A DNA stretch of 64,000 bases from Zoogloea oleivorans (GCA_030157785.1 JAOAUC010000079.1:40966-104965), one strand, 5' to 3'; counted from the first letter of the stretch, positions 17,657-26,891 are shown. A program made the numbers and translations. Notes: generated by a model not told the origin, from the letters alone.

Positions 17657-17685
17657 TTGGCAAAAGCCCGGTAGGTGTCTATAAT
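17657..17685 (+). promoter_or_regulatory. sigma-70 promoter of tRNA-Pro
   Basis: TTGGCA (17657-17662) and a perfect TATAAT (17680-17685) are separated by 17 bp. The expected start point lies about 5 bp before the mature tRNA 5' end. Confidence 0.8.
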
Positions 17686-17695
17686 GCGCAGCTTG

Positions 17696-17773
<78 letters not shown>

Positions 17774-17781
17774 AAAGAAAC

Positions 17782-17823
17782 AAGCACTTAGGCCACTCTT
17801 AGGAGTGGCCTAAGTGCTTTTTA
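17782..17823 (+). terminator. island-supplied terminator behind tRNA-Pro
   Basis: A perfect 17-bp stem (17782-17798 / 17803-17819) with loop TTAG is followed by a T-run. It begins just inside the island and replaces the host terminator now found at 45185-45210. Confidence 0.9.
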
Positions 17824-17840
17824 GCTTCTGGTGTTCAGAT

Positions 17841-17862
17841 TTCCCCCCACAGTTCCCCCCAC
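17841..17862. promoter_or_regulatory. candidate left arm-type integrase sites
   Basis: Two copies of TTCCCCCCAC (17841-17850 and 17853-17862) are spaced 12 bp apart. The same pair with the same 12-bp spacing occurs near the other island end at 44963-44984. The flanking 17824-18118 stretch contains no supported gene. Confidence 0.5.
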
Positions 17863-18118
17863 AGAATCAAAAGCTGGACTTGTGCCGTCTTGGCTTGCTC
17901 CGTCGTCTTTGGTTCCTATCTGTGCAGCCCGTTGGAGTCTGGGGCGCTCCTTGTGGATACAGCTTGCTAGAGAATTGCTTGGGAGCGACCAAGAGACGGC
18001 CAAACCGAACTTATCCTACTTCTCTACCAAGAAGTAGGTGGGCATCATTAGGCGGGCAGCGCAGACGTTTCCCGACCCGACAGTCGGGACGATGATGTCT
18101 AGGGGCTCCCACGCTTCA

Positions 18119-18727
18119 TCACAGCAACCCCCGCTCACCAAACGACACCGGCGATGCATTCCCGCCGACCACGATATGGTCGATGGTCCGCACATCTACC
18201 AGATTGAGCGCCTGACGCAGCGCATTGGTCAGATGAATGTCCGCCTGGCTGGGTTCCGGCACACCAGACGGATGGTTATGCGCGAAGATCACCGCCGCCG
18301 CGTTATGGCTGAGGGCCAGCTTCACCACCTCCCGGGGATAGACCGAAGTCTGCGTCAGCGTCCCCCGGAAGAGCTCCACATCGGCAAGTAGCCGATGCTG
18401 GACATCCATCAGCAGAACCATGAACACCTCGTGGGGCCGCTCCGCAAGCCGCAGGCGCAGGAAGTCACGCACCGTGTCCGGACTGGAGAGCACTTCGCCG
18501 TCCTGCATCTCTTCGCTGAGCGCACGGGCCAACAACTCCTTGGCGGCATCCAGAATGCGCTCGGATCGATCGTCGGCCCCCGTCTCCCGGATCGTCAGCG
18601 GCCGGCTGCGCAGATTGAACAGATCCGCCAGGGATTTTCCCGCCAGAGACGCGGCTGTGGCCTCACCCAACAGCAAACCAAGCAAGGTCGCGTTGGGCAG
18701 GGAACGGATGGGCATCGTGTTGGACAT
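18119..18727 (-). CDS. RadC-family JAB-domain protein
   Basis: This 202-residue protein has the RadC MPN/JAB domain, a predicted zinc-dependent hydrolase fold. The metal motif is H150-x-H152 in [17 protein letters not shown], with D163 as the third ligand. The N-terminal helix-hairpin-helix part is short and divergent compared with chromosomal RadC (about 225 residues). RadC-like proteins are common near the ends of integrative elements; their biochemical role is unsettled. A terminator separates it from the upstream RDF-like gene. Confidence 0.9.
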   Translation of the reverse strand: MSNTMPIRSLPNATLLGLLLGEATAASLAGKSLADLFNLRSRPLTIRETGADDRSERILDAAKELLARALSEEMQDGEVLSSPDTVRDFLRLRLAERPHEVFMVLLMDVQHRLLADVELFRGTLTQTSVYPREVVKLALSHNAAAVIFAHNHPSGVPEPSQADIHLTNALRQALNLVDVRTIDHIVVGGNASPVSFGERGLL

Positions 18728-18773
18728 GTTTGGTACTCCTTGACGTCACCAGCAGACAGAACCGCCAGCAACA

Positions 18774-18815
18774 AAAACAAAAAAGGAAACCCCGACTGCC
18801 TAATGGCAGCCGGGG
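18774..18815 (-). terminator. rho-independent terminator (minus strand)
   Basis: An 11-bp stem (18790-18800 / 18805-18815, one A-C mismatch, loop TAAT) is followed in the minus direction by a T-rich tract, seen as A-rich sequence at 18774-18786. It terminates transcription after the RDF-like gene, before radC. Confidence 0.75.
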
Positions 18816-18889
18816 TCAGGGGTATCGATAAGCTAAAGCGGCGCCAAGAAGATGGATTCGTCGCGTGGCGCCGTGGGAAGTGCTTGAAC

Positions 18890-19831
18890 CTAAGCCGGCA
18901 GGGCAGGGGGCGCCGACTTGGCGAGTGCCGCCCGTTGCCGCGCATCGCCAAGCCGGGCATCCAGCCGATCAGCCAGCGGCTTGCGAGCGCGCTCCGCCTG
19001 GCTTGCGCCCGCTGAGCGCTCATCCTCCCGCCCCGTCTCCGGGTAAAACTCGTCAATCACGGATGCCGCGTCCTCCTCCAGCTCCTCGAAGGCCCCGTTG
19101 GCAAACCCCACCCGCGCCGCCAGATCCAGCGCCGCCTGATCAAAACCGGCATCCCGCCGTCGCTGCCGTTCAGCGCGTGCCTCCGCCAGCGCTTCGGCCA
19201 GCGTCATGCCCGTGCGTACTGTCAGATCCACATAGTAAATAGGCGCACGATGGGACTGCGTCGTGGACTTCCCCCGGAGCCGAAGGTCCAGCGGCAGGCA
19301 GGACAGCATTCCCCCAGACAAGGCGAAGTAGTACGTCAGCCGTGCCGCCAACGTCCGGATACTGTTAAAGCCCGTCGTCCGAAACACGAAGCTGCCCAGC
19401 TCATCCTCGTCCCCGACCCGCACAGTGAGCCGCCCGTAAGGCTTGCAGACCCCCTGGCCAAAGTCGCAGCCATGCGGCGTCGGGCAGGGCAGGCCCTGAA
19501 TGCCCGCCGAAGTCACCCGCTTGCACGTCTCCCCGTTGCCCACACACACCGGCCGTCCCGAGCTCCGGTCGAACAAGGTGTAGTTCGCCCGCAGGTTCAG
19601 ATCCACCTCGTCGAACAGCAGCCGCACCGGAATGGCCCGCAGCTTCGCCCCGGGTGTCTTTCGCAGGGACTCATCGAGCGGATGGTGGATCCACCCGTCC
19701 CGCGCCTGTACCTGGCTGGTCAGCGTGAACTCGTCATCCTTTTCCGGGAGACGCTTGCCGGCCTTCTCCACCACCTTGCCGATGGCGATCCGGCCAATCA
19801 CCGGCGGGGTCAGCGCCAAACCTTTGATCAT
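18890..19831 (-). CDS. recombination-directionality-factor-like protein (phage gp3-like)
   Basis: This 313-residue protein resembles island proteins annotated as hydrolase or metal-binding protein, later grouped with gp3-like recombination directionality factors. It starts IKGLALTPPVIGRIAIGKVV. A cysteine cluster between about residues 96 and 129 (C-x6-C, then CPTPHGCDFGQGVC) looks like a metal site. The last 100 residues are charged and helical (Ala/Arg/Glu-rich). Control of integrase direction is inferred from family and context only. It may be transcribed with the YqaJ and DUF932 genes. Confidence 0.6.
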   Translation of the reverse strand: MIKGLALTPPVIGRIAIGKVVEKAGKRLPEKDDEFTLTSQVQARDGWIHHPLDESLRKTPGAKLRAIPVRLLFDEVDLNLRANYTLFDRSSGRPVCVGNGETCKRVTSAGIQGLPCPTPHGCDFGQGVCKPYGRLTVRVGDEDELGSFVFRTTGFNSIRTLAARLTYYFALSGGMLSCLPLDLRLRGKSTTQSHRAPIYYVDLTVRTGMTLAEALAEARAERQRRRDAGFDQAALDLAARVGFANGAFEELEEDAASVIDEFYPETGREDERSAGASQAERARKPLADRLDARLGDARQRAALAKSAPPALPA

Positions 19832-19874
19832 GATTCTTCCTTTCTGAATGAGGCGGTTTCCGCCTTGCCTGCAC

Positions 19875-19906
19875 TGAGGCCATGCCCTGTTGGGGGCATG
19901 GCCTCA
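19875..19906. repeat. intercistronic 13-bp perfect hairpin
   Basis: TGAGGCCATGCCC (19875-19887) pairs perfectly with 19894-19906 across a 6-nt loop, between the YqaJ gene and the RDF-like gene. There is no T-run on either strand, so it may be an RNA-processing or stability element, or a protein-binding site. Confidence 0.55.
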
Positions 19907-19915
19907 GGCGGTGCA

Positions 19916-20917
19916 TCACGTATTGACCAGGAAACGGCGCGAGCCCGGCTTGGGCAGGGTGTAGCGCACCAGTAGCTCCGGGTAATCCTTCTTGAGCGCC
20001 GAGATATCCAGCGTGGTGCTGTCCTTGCTGCGTTTCCAGCTCACCTCACCCGTCTCGAAGATCACCCGGGTCGCGTCCCCCATCCGCTCCTGGATGCGCT
20101 GCCGAAGCCTCGCCTCCACGTCGCCGTGATCGACCAGGGTCTGCCGCACCGCTACCAGGTCCGAGAACAGCGCCGACATCACGCTGTCCTCCGCAAAGTT
20201 CAGGATGTGACCCGCGTCTCTGGGGTACAGGCAGCGCAGCGCCTGATCCGCCGAGTCCGACCCATCGGCCGGTGGCGGCTGATCCGTCTCCACGAAGGCC
20301 CAGAACTGCGCCTCCAGCTCCATCAACTGCGCAATCAAGCCGTCGTCACGCGCGATGCGATGAATCTGCAACTCCTGACCCCCCAGCAGCACCGCCACAT
20401 CCGCCGCCTGCTTGCCGGTCACCGCCAGCTGATGCATCACCTGCAATTGCACGTACTCCGGGACGCCTTCCTTCCACAGGCGTGCCCCATTGATCCCGGC
20501 CGTTTTGCATTCCAGAATCTGCACGTCCGGCGCCCCGATGACCTCCCGGTCAATGTTCGCCAGCATCCACGGGTAGGTCGGGTGTTGCAGTACCGCATTG
20601 ATGCGCCGCACCTTGTGGCCCGCGCGTCGCGTGTAGTGGGCCGCCACGATCGGCTCCAGCAGCGTGCCCCAGTACATCGGGCTGCTCTCATCGTTCGGGT
20701 CGGTCTTGGGCAGCTCCGCATCCCGGCCAGTCTTTTCTAGCCAGAGTTCAAGCTGGGACTTGTAGGGATTGAGCCCGACTGCGGCCGCCGCATCCGAACT
20801 GCCGATGCCGCGTTTGCGGACATCCAGCCATTCTTCGCGGTCGAGCTTGTTGGTTTTGACGAGCTTGAGCGCGCCCCGCGCTTTGGGCGTGGGCGCGGGG
20901 TGGGTGACGGGGTTCAT
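19916..20917 (-). CDS. YqaJ viral recombinase-family exonuclease
   Basis: This 333-residue nuclease has the lambda-exonuclease-like fold used for single-strand-annealing recombination. The family motif EEWLDVRKRGIGSSDAAAAV is near residue 28. The catalytic acidic region follows: WGTLLEPIVAAHY, then ANIDREV and the ILECKTAG (E-x-K) motif near residue 145. The C-terminus has a region predicted to bind its partner. Such nucleases usually pair with a recombinase; the DUF932 gene upstream may take part. Confidence 0.88.
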   Translation of the reverse strand: MNPVTHPAPTPKARGALKLVKTNKLDREEWLDVRKRGIGSSDAAAAVGLNPYKSQLELWLEKTGRDAELPKTDPNDESSPMYWGTLLEPIVAAHYTRRAGHKVRRINAVLQHPTYPWMLANIDREVIGAPDVQILECKTAGINGARLWKEGVPEYVQLQVMHQLAVTGKQAADVAVLLGGQELQIHRIARDDGLIAQLMELEAQFWAFVETDQPPPADGSDSADQALRCLYPRDAGHILNFAEDSVMSALFSDLVAVRQTLVDHGDVEARLRQRIQERMGDATRVIFETGEVSWKRSKDSTTLDISALKKDYPELLVRYTLPKPGSRRFLVNT

Positions 20918-20950
20918 GAGCCATCCTTTCGCGAGATGAAATCAACAGAC

Positions 20951-20985
20951 AAAAAAATCCCCGGCCGGCGGGATGCCGGTCGGGG
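20951..20985 (-). terminator. rho-independent terminator (minus strand)
   Basis: An 11-bp GC stem (20959-20969 / 20975-20985, with one non-Watson-Crick pair) precedes seven Ts on the minus strand (A-run at 20951-20957). It lies between the DUF932 gene and the YqaJ gene. Confidence 0.75.
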
Positions 20986-21041
20986 AGGGGGGTGACGGAG
21001 CTGAGGTAGAAGAGAGGAAAGCGCGAAGGGCTAAGGCGGAA

Positions 21042-22010
21042 TCAGGCAACCAGGACCAGGGCTTCATCGAGCGCACGCTGCTTGAGGACCGCACCCTGAC
21101 CGAACCAGGCCGAATCCAGCCGGTACTCATCACTGCGTGCCCGCTTCTCGTGATCGACGTACTCGGTCACTGCACACAGCAGCCCCCAGGCCGTCCCGTT
21201 GGCCGCTGCCAACTCCGCTCCCCGGCCATGCCCTTCATACATGGCCTGCACCTTCTTCAGGGCCCGCTCATTCACCAGACCCCGGCCGGCATCAAGATGC
21301 GTGTCGCTGTTGCACAGCACCCGGAGGAAGTAGTTCATCGCCTCGTGGGTTCTGACCTTCCGCTCGGAGAGGGTCTTCATGCGATACATGAAGCTGTCCC
21401 ACTGGGAGACCGCCACCCCCAGCTGCTTCTTTACCGCCTGGGCATCGAAGCTCGTCCGGTGCGGCACCTTGATCGCGGAACTGGCACCGTTTAAGGCCAC
21501 CGTCAGCGTGTTGTTGCAGACCACCCGGATCGTCGTCGGGGTTGCTGTCGTCGCCAGGGTGCCGTCGCAGGAGGTGGCAAGCAGCAAATAGCCCTTCACG
21601 CAATCGTTGCTCTTCAGGACTGTCTCCTTGCCAGTGCGCGCCAAGGCCCAGAACTTTTTGCCCTCCTTCATGACCCCGGCGGTTTCCAGCTCATAGCCCG
21701 AGATCTCCGTGAGGTCGCGATAGAACTCCAGCACCTCCCGGGGCTGCACGACCTGGTAGCGCTCACTGACCACCGACAGCGGCTTATGGCTGTCACTGCG
21801 AAAGAGCACCTTCTGTTCGGCGAAGGTCTTGATGGAGCCGAGGGCACCCGCTTTCTCGGCCATGAAGCAGACGGGCGTCTCGAGGATGGACCAGTCCATG
21901 CCGGCCTTCTCGGCCCAGACTTCAATCGGCTGCTTGGGCGGCAACGCGTTGCCCAGCTGATGCCAGGGGACGTCGCCCACGTAGGCCATGTTTTCGATGA
22001 GGTGTGCCAT
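21042..22010 (-). CDS. DUF932 domain-containing protein
   Basis: This 322-residue protein matches the DUF932 phage/plasmid-like family. Family blocks are MAYVGDVPWHQLG at the N-terminus, SERYQVVQPREVLEFYRDL near residue 83, and the CDGTLATTATPTTIRVVCNNTL block (core TTIRVVCNN) near 160. Function is unknown; relatives occur in plasmids, phages and islands beside recombination genes, as here. A strong terminator follows it. Confidence 0.9.
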   Translation of the reverse strand: MAHLIENMAYVGDVPWHQLGNALPPKQPIEVWAEKAGMDWSILETPVCFMAEKAGALGSIKTFAEQKVLFRSDSHKPLSVVSERYQVVQPREVLEFYRDLTEISGYELETAGVMKEGKKFWALARTGKETVLKSNDCVKGYLLLATSCDGTLATTATPTTIRVVCNNTLTVALNGASSAIKVPHRTSFDAQAVKKQLGVAVSQWDSFMYRMKTLSERKVRTHEAMNYFLRVLCNSDTHLDAGRGLVNERALKKVQAMYEGHGRGAELAAANGTAWGLLCAVTEYVDHEKRARSDEYRLDSAWFGQGAVLKQRALDEALVLVA

Positions 22011-22166
22011 GAAGAATTCCTTTCAAGAGTTATGGACGCGACAAGACCGCTCCGAAGCCGCGAGGTCGGTCAGTCCAAAGAGGGGAGAAAGATTGAGGGG
22101 CGGGAAAGCGGTTGAAGGCCGAGCAGACAGACATCCATCCGGCCAATGACAGCGAGAACGCTTGTC

Positions 22167-22529
22167 TCAGTGGGATGTGGGCCAGTCGCTTGGCAATACG
22201 CCACCGGAAGCGCTGAAGGTTTGGCCGCAATCGAGACACTGGTGGTTGTCCAGCACACGCTCGTCGATCATCGCACCCAGCCGTGAACCGGCCATTCCGC
22301 ACGTTGCCGCACCGAACAAAGCGCCAAGCAGTGCGCCGGAAAGACTACCCAGCACCGCGCCGGTCGGACCGGCGACCATTCCCACTGTACGACCGATAGC
22401 CGCTCCGGCCAGCGCATTGGCGGCGCCAGTCGCAGCGCCGCCGACGGTTCCCAGTGCGCCACCCACCTTCTTGGCTGAGTTTCGCGTGATGACGCGCGGT
22501 GACTGGCAATACGGGCATTGAAGGTTCAT
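22167..22529 (-). CDS. small zinc-ribbon protein with glycine-zipper core
   Basis: This 120-residue protein begins MNLQCPYCQSPRVITR, giving a first CxxC pair. A Gly/Ala-rich central segment (about residues 25-85) resembles a glycine zipper able to insert in membranes. A second pair, CLDC near residue 106, could complete a zinc ribbon across the hydrophobic insert. The frame is open 41 codons further upstream, but the ATG at 22529 opens directly on the ribbon and is preferred. Function unknown. Confidence 0.65.
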   Translation of the reverse strand: MNLQCPYCQSPRVITRNSAKKVGGALGTVGGAATGAANALAGAAIGRTVGMVAGPTGAVLGSLSGALLGALFGAATCGMAGSRLGAMIDERVLDNHQCLDCGQTFSASGGVLPSDWPTSH

Positions 22530-23426
22530 CTCATGTACTCCTATAAAACACCATGAAAGATCGAGGCCACATGGGCAGGCGGAACTCGACAGGCCAAGTC
22601 TTCCTCCCTCTACGCCCCCGCCGGGCATACCGGCATAGCTCAGCCTGGACACGGATCGTCCGGACTGGGGGAGGCGTTGTGCGGAACGGTGGGGGCGATG
22701 ACGCTCTCCGACAGGGAGGCCGTAGAGGGGAGAGACTCAGAATCCAAGAAGCGCACAGGCTCCTCATCTTTCTGATATGTGACTGCCTATTTCTGGAATC
22801 CAGTTCCGGTCTCCGGCTGAACTCAAAAACATACAGACTTAGCCATAAGTAACCAGCGCATATGAGCTGCGCGTGGCGACTTAATGATCCAATATCAATA
22901 AGTAGATGTGTGGCACGTACTGCCGCTGGGCATGTTGATCATCCAGCTACGGTTGGGAAGGGACTTCGCTACCCTGCTGCACTGATCCAGGGCAAGTGAC
23001 GAAACACCAGGAACATACAAAAAACGCTTGTGGATTTAAGAAAGTTGCAAGAAGATACTAACTCGCATGCAGCACCCCCCGCTGCACTGCCATATTCCCC
23101 CTAGCATTTATAGGGGTGTCGAGGTACCTCTCAAAGGTCGACCTCGACCACATAGTCGATCAGACCGGGCTTTCAGCATGGCCCGAGTATTTGATCAACG
23201 TACCGCTCAAGCAACATCAGAGTCGGACGTCCATATAGCCGCATTCGTTAGCTGCGGCACAAATTGTGTTGTACCGATGACTGGTGTCGTAATCAGAGCG
23301 CCTTCGACGTGGCTCCATGCCCTCTTGCGTTCTGGCCGACTTGATTCAACACCCTTCGCCGCAGCTATGGGCTGCGCTGTGATTGCGCGCGGCTGTGGCG
23401 GATTGGCCATCTGGAGATGGGCAAGA
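22530..23426. other. 897-bp region without a supported gene
   Basis: No open frame here has a ribosome-binding site together with family resemblance. The longest plus-strand frame simply extends AlpA upstream and lacks its character. The sequence changes from GC-rich (22.5-22.75 kb) to more AT-rich (22.8-23.1 kb), marking a likely module boundary. It may hold the promoter of AlpA. Confidence 0.5.
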
Positions 23427-23645
23427 ATGAAAAGACTGACACTGATACGACTACGCGAGCTTGTTGCGATGACAGGAATCTCGCGTTCTTCCGTTTATCT
23501 CAAAATCGGCAAGTCTAAATATGCCGACCCGAGCTTCCCCCGTCCTATTTCATTGTCACCAACTGGACGAGGCGCTGTCGCATGGATAGAGAGCGAAGTC
23601 CAAGACTGGATCATCAAGCAGCGAGACATGAGTCGGTGTGAATAA
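23427..23645 (+). CDS. AlpA-family phage regulatory protein
   Basis: This 72-residue MerR-like HTH protein reads MKRLTLIRLRELVAMTGISR at its start, then a wing rich in Phe-Pro and a closing helix (AVAWIESEVQDWI). AlpA proteins activate excision or integrase genes of prophages and satellites. The ATG at 23427 gives exactly the family length; the longer upstream extension is rejected. It precedes the Gp2-like replication module. Confidence 0.85.
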   Translation: MKRLTLIRLRELVAMTGISRSSVYLKIGKSKYADPSFPRPISLSPTGRGAVAWIESEVQDWIIKQRDMSRCE

Positions 23646-23956
23646 CGAGCAGTTTTCTCGGCGGATGTTATCACTCTGGTAGCGACTAACTCCGTATGCC
23701 AATTTTTGTTCGCACCCCTAAGGTTTTGCAGTAAATGCAGTGTCGGCAATGACTTGGATCGCAGGTGTTCCGGTTGTTCCGTCTTTATGGGTTTATATGT
23801 TATTAATTTAAAGATAACAGGGACAGTAGGGCTATAGGCTAGTGCCGTAAGAGCACTGGCCTATATGAGCTAATAGATTCATTATGAACTTATTTAACTT
23901 ATTCAATTTATTGAACTAATCAATATTGAGTGAAGTAAGAGATAAAGAGGTGAGAA
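23646..23956. other. AT-rich intergenic region with possible replication origin
   Basis: This 311-bp region between AlpA and the first Gp2-like gene contains the hairpin at 23833-23865 and AT-rich short repeats (AACTTATT twice near 23885). No gene is visible. Confidence 0.5.
23833..23865. repeat. 13-bp hairpin, candidate nicking origin
   Basis: TATAGGCTAGTGC and GCACTGGCCTATA pair over 13 bp with one wobble, across loop CGTAAGA. It lies 91 bp before a Gp2/HUH-like replication gene, a plausible place for a rolling-circle nick site. Confidence 0.45.
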
Positions 23957-25027
23957 ATGCTGAAGACAGGAGATAGCAGACGTCAGGTGAGTGTGGAGAG
24001 TGTTCTGCGTAGTGATCAGGTCTACTTTGATAGTGTTTCTGGTTCCTTTCTTGAGAGTCATGATCTGCCGCTGACAATGATTCAAGAGATCGCTCGGGCA
24101 GAGGCGTTAGTTGAGTCAATCAGGAAATCAGACGGCAAGGCATTTCTACTTGAGCGATCGACGCGTGGCATGACCTTGCATAAGAACGGTAGTGTGGGAG
24201 ATGTCTTTTACGCGTGGGCTGAAGTACGTGGCACCAAGAAGGTTCCAGGCTATGAAGTCAGTAGCGCTTTCAGGCTTCTGAGACATGCCGCAAAAGAGTT
24301 TGGGCTGAATAGTATTCAGCTGAGTGGTGATCCAGAAAGAATTATTGGCGAGGACAGCTATCGCGAAGGGGAGTTGATTAATGCAGTAACTGCTCACGTA
24401 AAGGCGTTGCTGCAGTCTAAAGCGTACAAGGATGGCGCTCTGCGTCGTAAGCGCAACACGGCGAACATCGTCGCTAAAGAAAGTCGATACATACGCAGTA
24501 TCGTCCAGCGCTATCCTCATGCGTTTACGATTCGTGCTGATCTTGTTGTTGATGCATGCAGAGGAAACCAGCTATCAATCGAGATCGCACACGGCCATGT
24601 AGAAAGCTTCTTGGAAGCGTTGCAAGTTAAGCCTTGCTATAGCGCCATTGTTGGATATTTCTGGCAGTGCGAGTTCTTGTCGGAGATCGGCTATCGTCAC
24701 CATTTCGGATTTTTTGTTGATGAACAGCGAGTCTCCTGCCATCAGGCCTGGCCGGACATCATGGGACTCTGGTCCTCCGTGACCTTGAACAAAGGAATGT
24801 GTCTTCGCTGGAGTGGTGACGCACAGTCCTACGGTGCGCGGGGGAGTGGTCCGCTTTATATTCTGCTCAATGAGCTCCTGGAAGACCGAAAAATCATGCT
24901 GAATCGCGATGCACTACTCTTGTTGAAAACGGACAGGCCGAATCAGCGCAATGGAATGGGGAAGCTTCCTTTGATTGATCTGCGATGTGCGAATTTGGCA
25001 CCCTATCAACTGTCGACGCTTGTGTAG
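23957..25027 (+). CDS. inovirus Gp2 / YfjJ-like protein (degenerate HUH site)
   Basis: This 356-residue protein aligns by eye with the second Gp2-like protein downstream. The shared core is IRADLVVD, then IVGYFWQCEF and GYRHHFGFFVD, against VLRVDFLY, MVGFVTKIEY and GLHVHVIMLFD. Its His motif reads R-H-H (247-249) where the downstream protein has H-V-H, so the first metal-binding His is replaced. Catalytic rolling-circle activity is therefore doubtful. AT-rich composition separates it from the rest of the island. An N-terminal region of about 190 residues is not recognised. Confidence 0.65.
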   Translation: MLKTGDSRRQVSVESVLRSDQVYFDSVSGSFLESHDLPLTMIQEIARAEALVESIRKSDGKAFLLERSTRGMTLHKNGSVGDVFYAWAEVRGTKKVPGYEVSSAFRLLRHAAKEFGLNSIQLSGDPERIIGEDSYREGELINAVTAHVKALLQSKAYKDGALRRKRNTANIVAKESRYIRSIVQRYPHAFTIRADLVVDACRGNQLSIEIAHGHVESFLEALQVKPCYSAIVGYFWQCEFLSEIGYRHHFGFFVDEQRVSCHQAWPDIMGLWSSVTLNKGMCLRWSGDAQSYGARGSGPLYILLNELLEDRKIMLNRDALLLLKTDRPNQRNGMGKLPLIDLRCANLAPYQLSTLV

Positions 25028-25107
25028 CTCTGCTGCAGAGTCGATGAGTGTGGCGTTTAGGCCGTCCCGGATAGGCTCCTCAATTCTTGATTAGAGATTG
25101 TGCCTCG

Positions 25108-26268
25108 ATGAGAGATTATGAGAGTCAGTGTCGCGAAGATAGGGATGCTCGAAGTATGTGCTTCCAAACAAAGTCGGCGTCCTTGTTTGATAGGGCCGTG
25201 CTCGAAAATACTGAAGTGGACGTGATTGATAGAGTTTTCTACTTTGAGCAGTTGGGAGATTTTATCGAGTATATCCTCGCCCATGATGGAGATTTAATTC
25301 AAAGGAAGGTGGGGAGGCGCAGGGAGGTAAGGTTCGAAGCAAACTCAAGAGTTCATCACTACTTCAAGATGATCTCTGACTTCGTGAAAGTTGTTGAGGG
25401 TTTAAATCCGTTGCTGGAGTTTGACGAACTTACGAATGCTTTCTGTCGGTGTTGTGAAGCGCTAGGCTTGTTGAATAATCATGATGGCTTTTGGAGTACG
25501 GCGTGGCGTCAGCCTACATTAAACCCCTTTCATCCAGATACATCGGGCTGTGTGGAGTTCTTTAACACCCTGGTTGAAGGCGTTCGTGTTGAGTGCAGGA
25601 AAACGAGTGCTCTTGCTAAATACAAAGCGCGACGAACCGAAGCCGGACGGATGGCTGCAGACTATGGGTCCTATATGGATGCGCTGTTTGAACGGTACTC
25701 GAGGCTTGTGGTGCTGAGAGTGGATTTTCTCTATCAGAAGAAATTTTCTGATTCAATCACCATTGCCGAGGTTGCTGATGACCTGGCGCATTTTCAAGAA
25801 AACAGGAGGTGTAATAAGATATTGAGGTTTATGGTAGGGTTCGTAACAAAGATTGAATACGGTATTGAGAAAGGTCTGCATGTGCACGTGATTATGCTGT
25901 TCGACGGATCAAGACGCGATGGCCGAAAGCATGTTCAGTTGGCGATGCAGATTGGTGAGTACTGGAAGGAAGTCGTTACAAAGGGGCGTGGTGATTACTG
26001 GAACGTCAACGCGAAGATTGAAGATTTTAAAAGGCTTAATCGCTGCGGTATCGGTCTTTTTAATGCCTCCGACACGGATTTGCGAGAGAACTTAAAGAAG
26101 TATGTAGTCGGTTATCTCTGCAAGAGTAGCCAATATGTAAGGTTTAAAGATAGAGAGAAGACGAGGTTGATCAGGAGAGGGGTGCTTCCCAAGAAGAGGT
26201 TGGTTAAGCTAGGAAGACCACGTGCTCAGGGTCAGGTGTTGGAGGAACGGAGGGCGCTGAGAACGTGA
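25108..26268 (+). CDS. inovirus Gp2-family replication protein
   Basis: This 386-residue protein carries the Gp2/YagK-YfjJ domain in its C-terminal half. Motif 1 is VLRVDFLYQ (about 202-210), the HUH motif LHVHVIMLF at 257-265 (H258, H260), and downstream Tyr and Lys residues lie in YVVGYLCK near 330. HUH endonucleases nick one strand to start rolling-circle replication. A TTG at 25087 extends the frame by 7 codons, but the ATG at 25108 is preferred. It lies 80 bp behind the first Gp2-like gene, and the pair resembles an inovirus or satellite replication module stranded in the island. Confidence 0.75.
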   Translation: MRDYESQCREDRDARSMCFQTKSASLFDRAVLENTEVDVIDRVFYFEQLGDFIEYILAHDGDLIQRKVGRRREVRFEANSRVHHYFKMISDFVKVVEGLNPLLEFDELTNAFCRCCEALGLLNNHDGFWSTAWRQPTLNPFHPDTSGCVEFFNTLVEGVRVECRKTSALAKYKARRTEAGRMAADYGSYMDALFERYSRLVVLRVDFLYQKKFSDSITIAEVADDLAHFQENRRCNKILRFMVGFVTKIEYGIEKGLHVHVIMLFDGSRRDGRKHVQLAMQIGEYWKEVVTKGRGDYWNVNAKIEDFKRLNRCGIGLFNASDTDLRENLKKYVVGYLCKSSQYVRFKDREKTRLIRRGVLPKKRLVKLGRPRAQGQVLEERRALRT

Positions 26269-26525
26269 TTAGTAAGATGGTTGAGATGGAAGTGGTGTTG
26301 CGTGCAGAGAGATGGTCGGTCGTTCCTGAGTCTCTTATTGTTTATGTTAGTCTAGGAATGCTATATTTCGTTTTTAAATAACGTTTTTAAGTTATTGTTG
26401 TTTGAGTGATTGTTCTGGCCATAGAGAGGTACTTCGGTGATGGAAATGTGGCTCTGGGGTAAGCAGCGTGATCTGCTTGCATGCTGACTATGAGGATTGT
26501 GGATTCTGTTTTTAAGGAAGAAGTT

Positions 26526-26858
26526 ATGCCAACACTTAAGGAATTGCTTGCGCAACAAGCTGAGCTTGCTAAGCAGATCGAAGAGGTTCGTCGTCAAGAA
26601 GTGACGGCGGCGATTCAGAGTATTCGGAAAATTATTGAAGAGTATGAGCTTGAAGCTTCGGACGTGTTTCCGGGTCTCGGCGTCACTACGGTGAAGGGTG
26701 AGTCGAAGATAAAGAAGCCCAAAGCGCCGGCCAAATATCGTAGCAGCCTTGATCCGTCAAAGACATGGAGTGGAAAAGGCAAACCGCCGGACTGGTTCAA
26801 GACGTACAGGGATAACAACGGTGGAAACGTGGATGGGTTGCTGATCGAGATGTCTTAG
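26526..26858 (+). CDS. H-NS histone-family protein
   Basis: This 110-residue nucleoid-associated protein has an N-terminal coiled coil (MPTLKELLAQQAELAKQIEE) and the H-NS DNA-binding motif near the C-terminus: PAKYRSS, then TWSGKGKPPDWF. Such horizontally carried H-NS relatives silence AT-rich DNA, and this one sits beside the AT-rich Gp2 module. The ATG at 26526 is preferred over an in-frame start at 26481, as it matches the normal family N-terminus. Confidence 0.88.
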   Translation: MPTLKELLAQQAELAKQIEEVRRQEVTAAIQSIRKIIEEYELEASDVFPGLGVTTVKGESKIKKPKAPAKYRSSLDPSKTWSGKGKPPDWFKTYRDNNGGNVDGLLIEMS

Positions 26859-26891
26859 TTTTTTGTACCCGTTAAGTTGAGTTTGCGTTGA

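Noticed and set aside
23067..23426. N-terminal extension of AlpA
   Set aside because: AlpA proteins are about 70 residues; the extension is Cys/Arg-rich noise without a ribosome-binding site.
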